A stretch of DNA of 5,718 bases from Candidatus Gottesmanbacteria bacterium (lineage in GTDB: Bacteria; Patescibacteriota; Microgenomatia; 2-02-FULL-39-11), in assembly GCA_016218275.1 (NCBI GenBank), contig JACREK010000127.1:1-5718 (forward strand), in the 5' to 3' direction. Below are positions 5,643 to 5,718 of this stretch, in pieces. A model generated the notes under the pieces. It worked only from the letters and a program-made list of their open reading frames with translations. It searched no databases and had not been told where the DNA came from. How positions within the stretch are numbered: the first letter of the stretch is position 1; every line of letters begins with the position of its first letter. The position numbers were made by a program, and so were the translations under genes.

Positions 5643-5718
5643 GTGTCATCCCGAACACAGTGAGGGATCTCTCGACTTGTTCGAGCTCACATTCGTGAGA
5701 GATTCCTCGGCAAGCTCG
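5643..5718 (+). repeat. Palindromic intergenic repeat (GTCATCCCGAAC type), cut by the window end
   Basis: The repeat begins about 10 bases after the stop of the DHH-type gene with GTGTCATCCCGAACACAGTG. From memory this resembles widespread bacterial repeats starting GTCATCCTGAGC. GAGGGATCTCTC (5662-5673) pairs with GAGAGATTCCTC (5697-5708) over 12 positions with one G-T wobble. A small inner hairpin, CTCAC-ATTC-GTGAG (5686-5699), competes with it. It could act as a transcript-end structure, but no T-run is visible before the window ends. Confidence 0.7.

Overview
The window looks like a chromosomal segment of an uncultivated bacterium with a small, AT-leaning genome, possibly a candidate-phyla-radiation (Patescibacteria) lineage. 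The support is an archaeal/Thermus-type prolyl-tRNA synthetase, an alarmone-hydrolase-like HD protein with an unrecognised C-terminal half, a DHH-type phosphoesterase-like protein, short intergenic gaps and many small palindromic repeats. The phylum is an inference at moderate confidence. TGA acts as a stop: proS ends in TGA right after the family's conserved terminal tyrosine, which argues against the code in which TGA means glycine.

Layout. Positions 1-468 hold the 3' part of a pyrroline-5-carboxylate reductase gene (proC), cut by the window edge. It overlaps by 14 bases the complete prolyl-tRNA synthetase gene (proS, 455-1900), so the pair joins the last step of proline synthesis to proline charging of tRNA. 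After a 79-base gap with a strong -10 box comes a 656-residue protein (1980-3950) with a RelA/SpoT-type HD hydrolase domain and about 300 residues of unknown C-terminal sequence. Convergent to it, on the minus strand, is a REP-associated tyrosine transposase (RAYT, 4009-4626). It lies between, and is itself interrupted by, copies of a 19-base palindrome. Divergent from the transposase is a DHH-type phosphoesterase-like gene (4745-5632). The window ends in the start of another palindromic repeat (5643-5718).

Two themes stand out. First, four different palindromic repeat families occur in 5.7 kb. Three of them lie inside open reading frames (proS, the transposase and the DHH gene) without breaking the frame, as Rickettsia palindromic elements do. 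The transposase-linked palindrome also supplies part of the -35 box of the transposase promoter. Second, the three genes with visible promoters (1980 plus, 4626 minus, 4745 plus) have a -10-like box only 6 to 8 bases before the ATG and no Shine-Dalgarno sequence. This predicts leaderless mRNAs. The promoter-distal gene proS has a good Shine-Dalgarno sequence instead.
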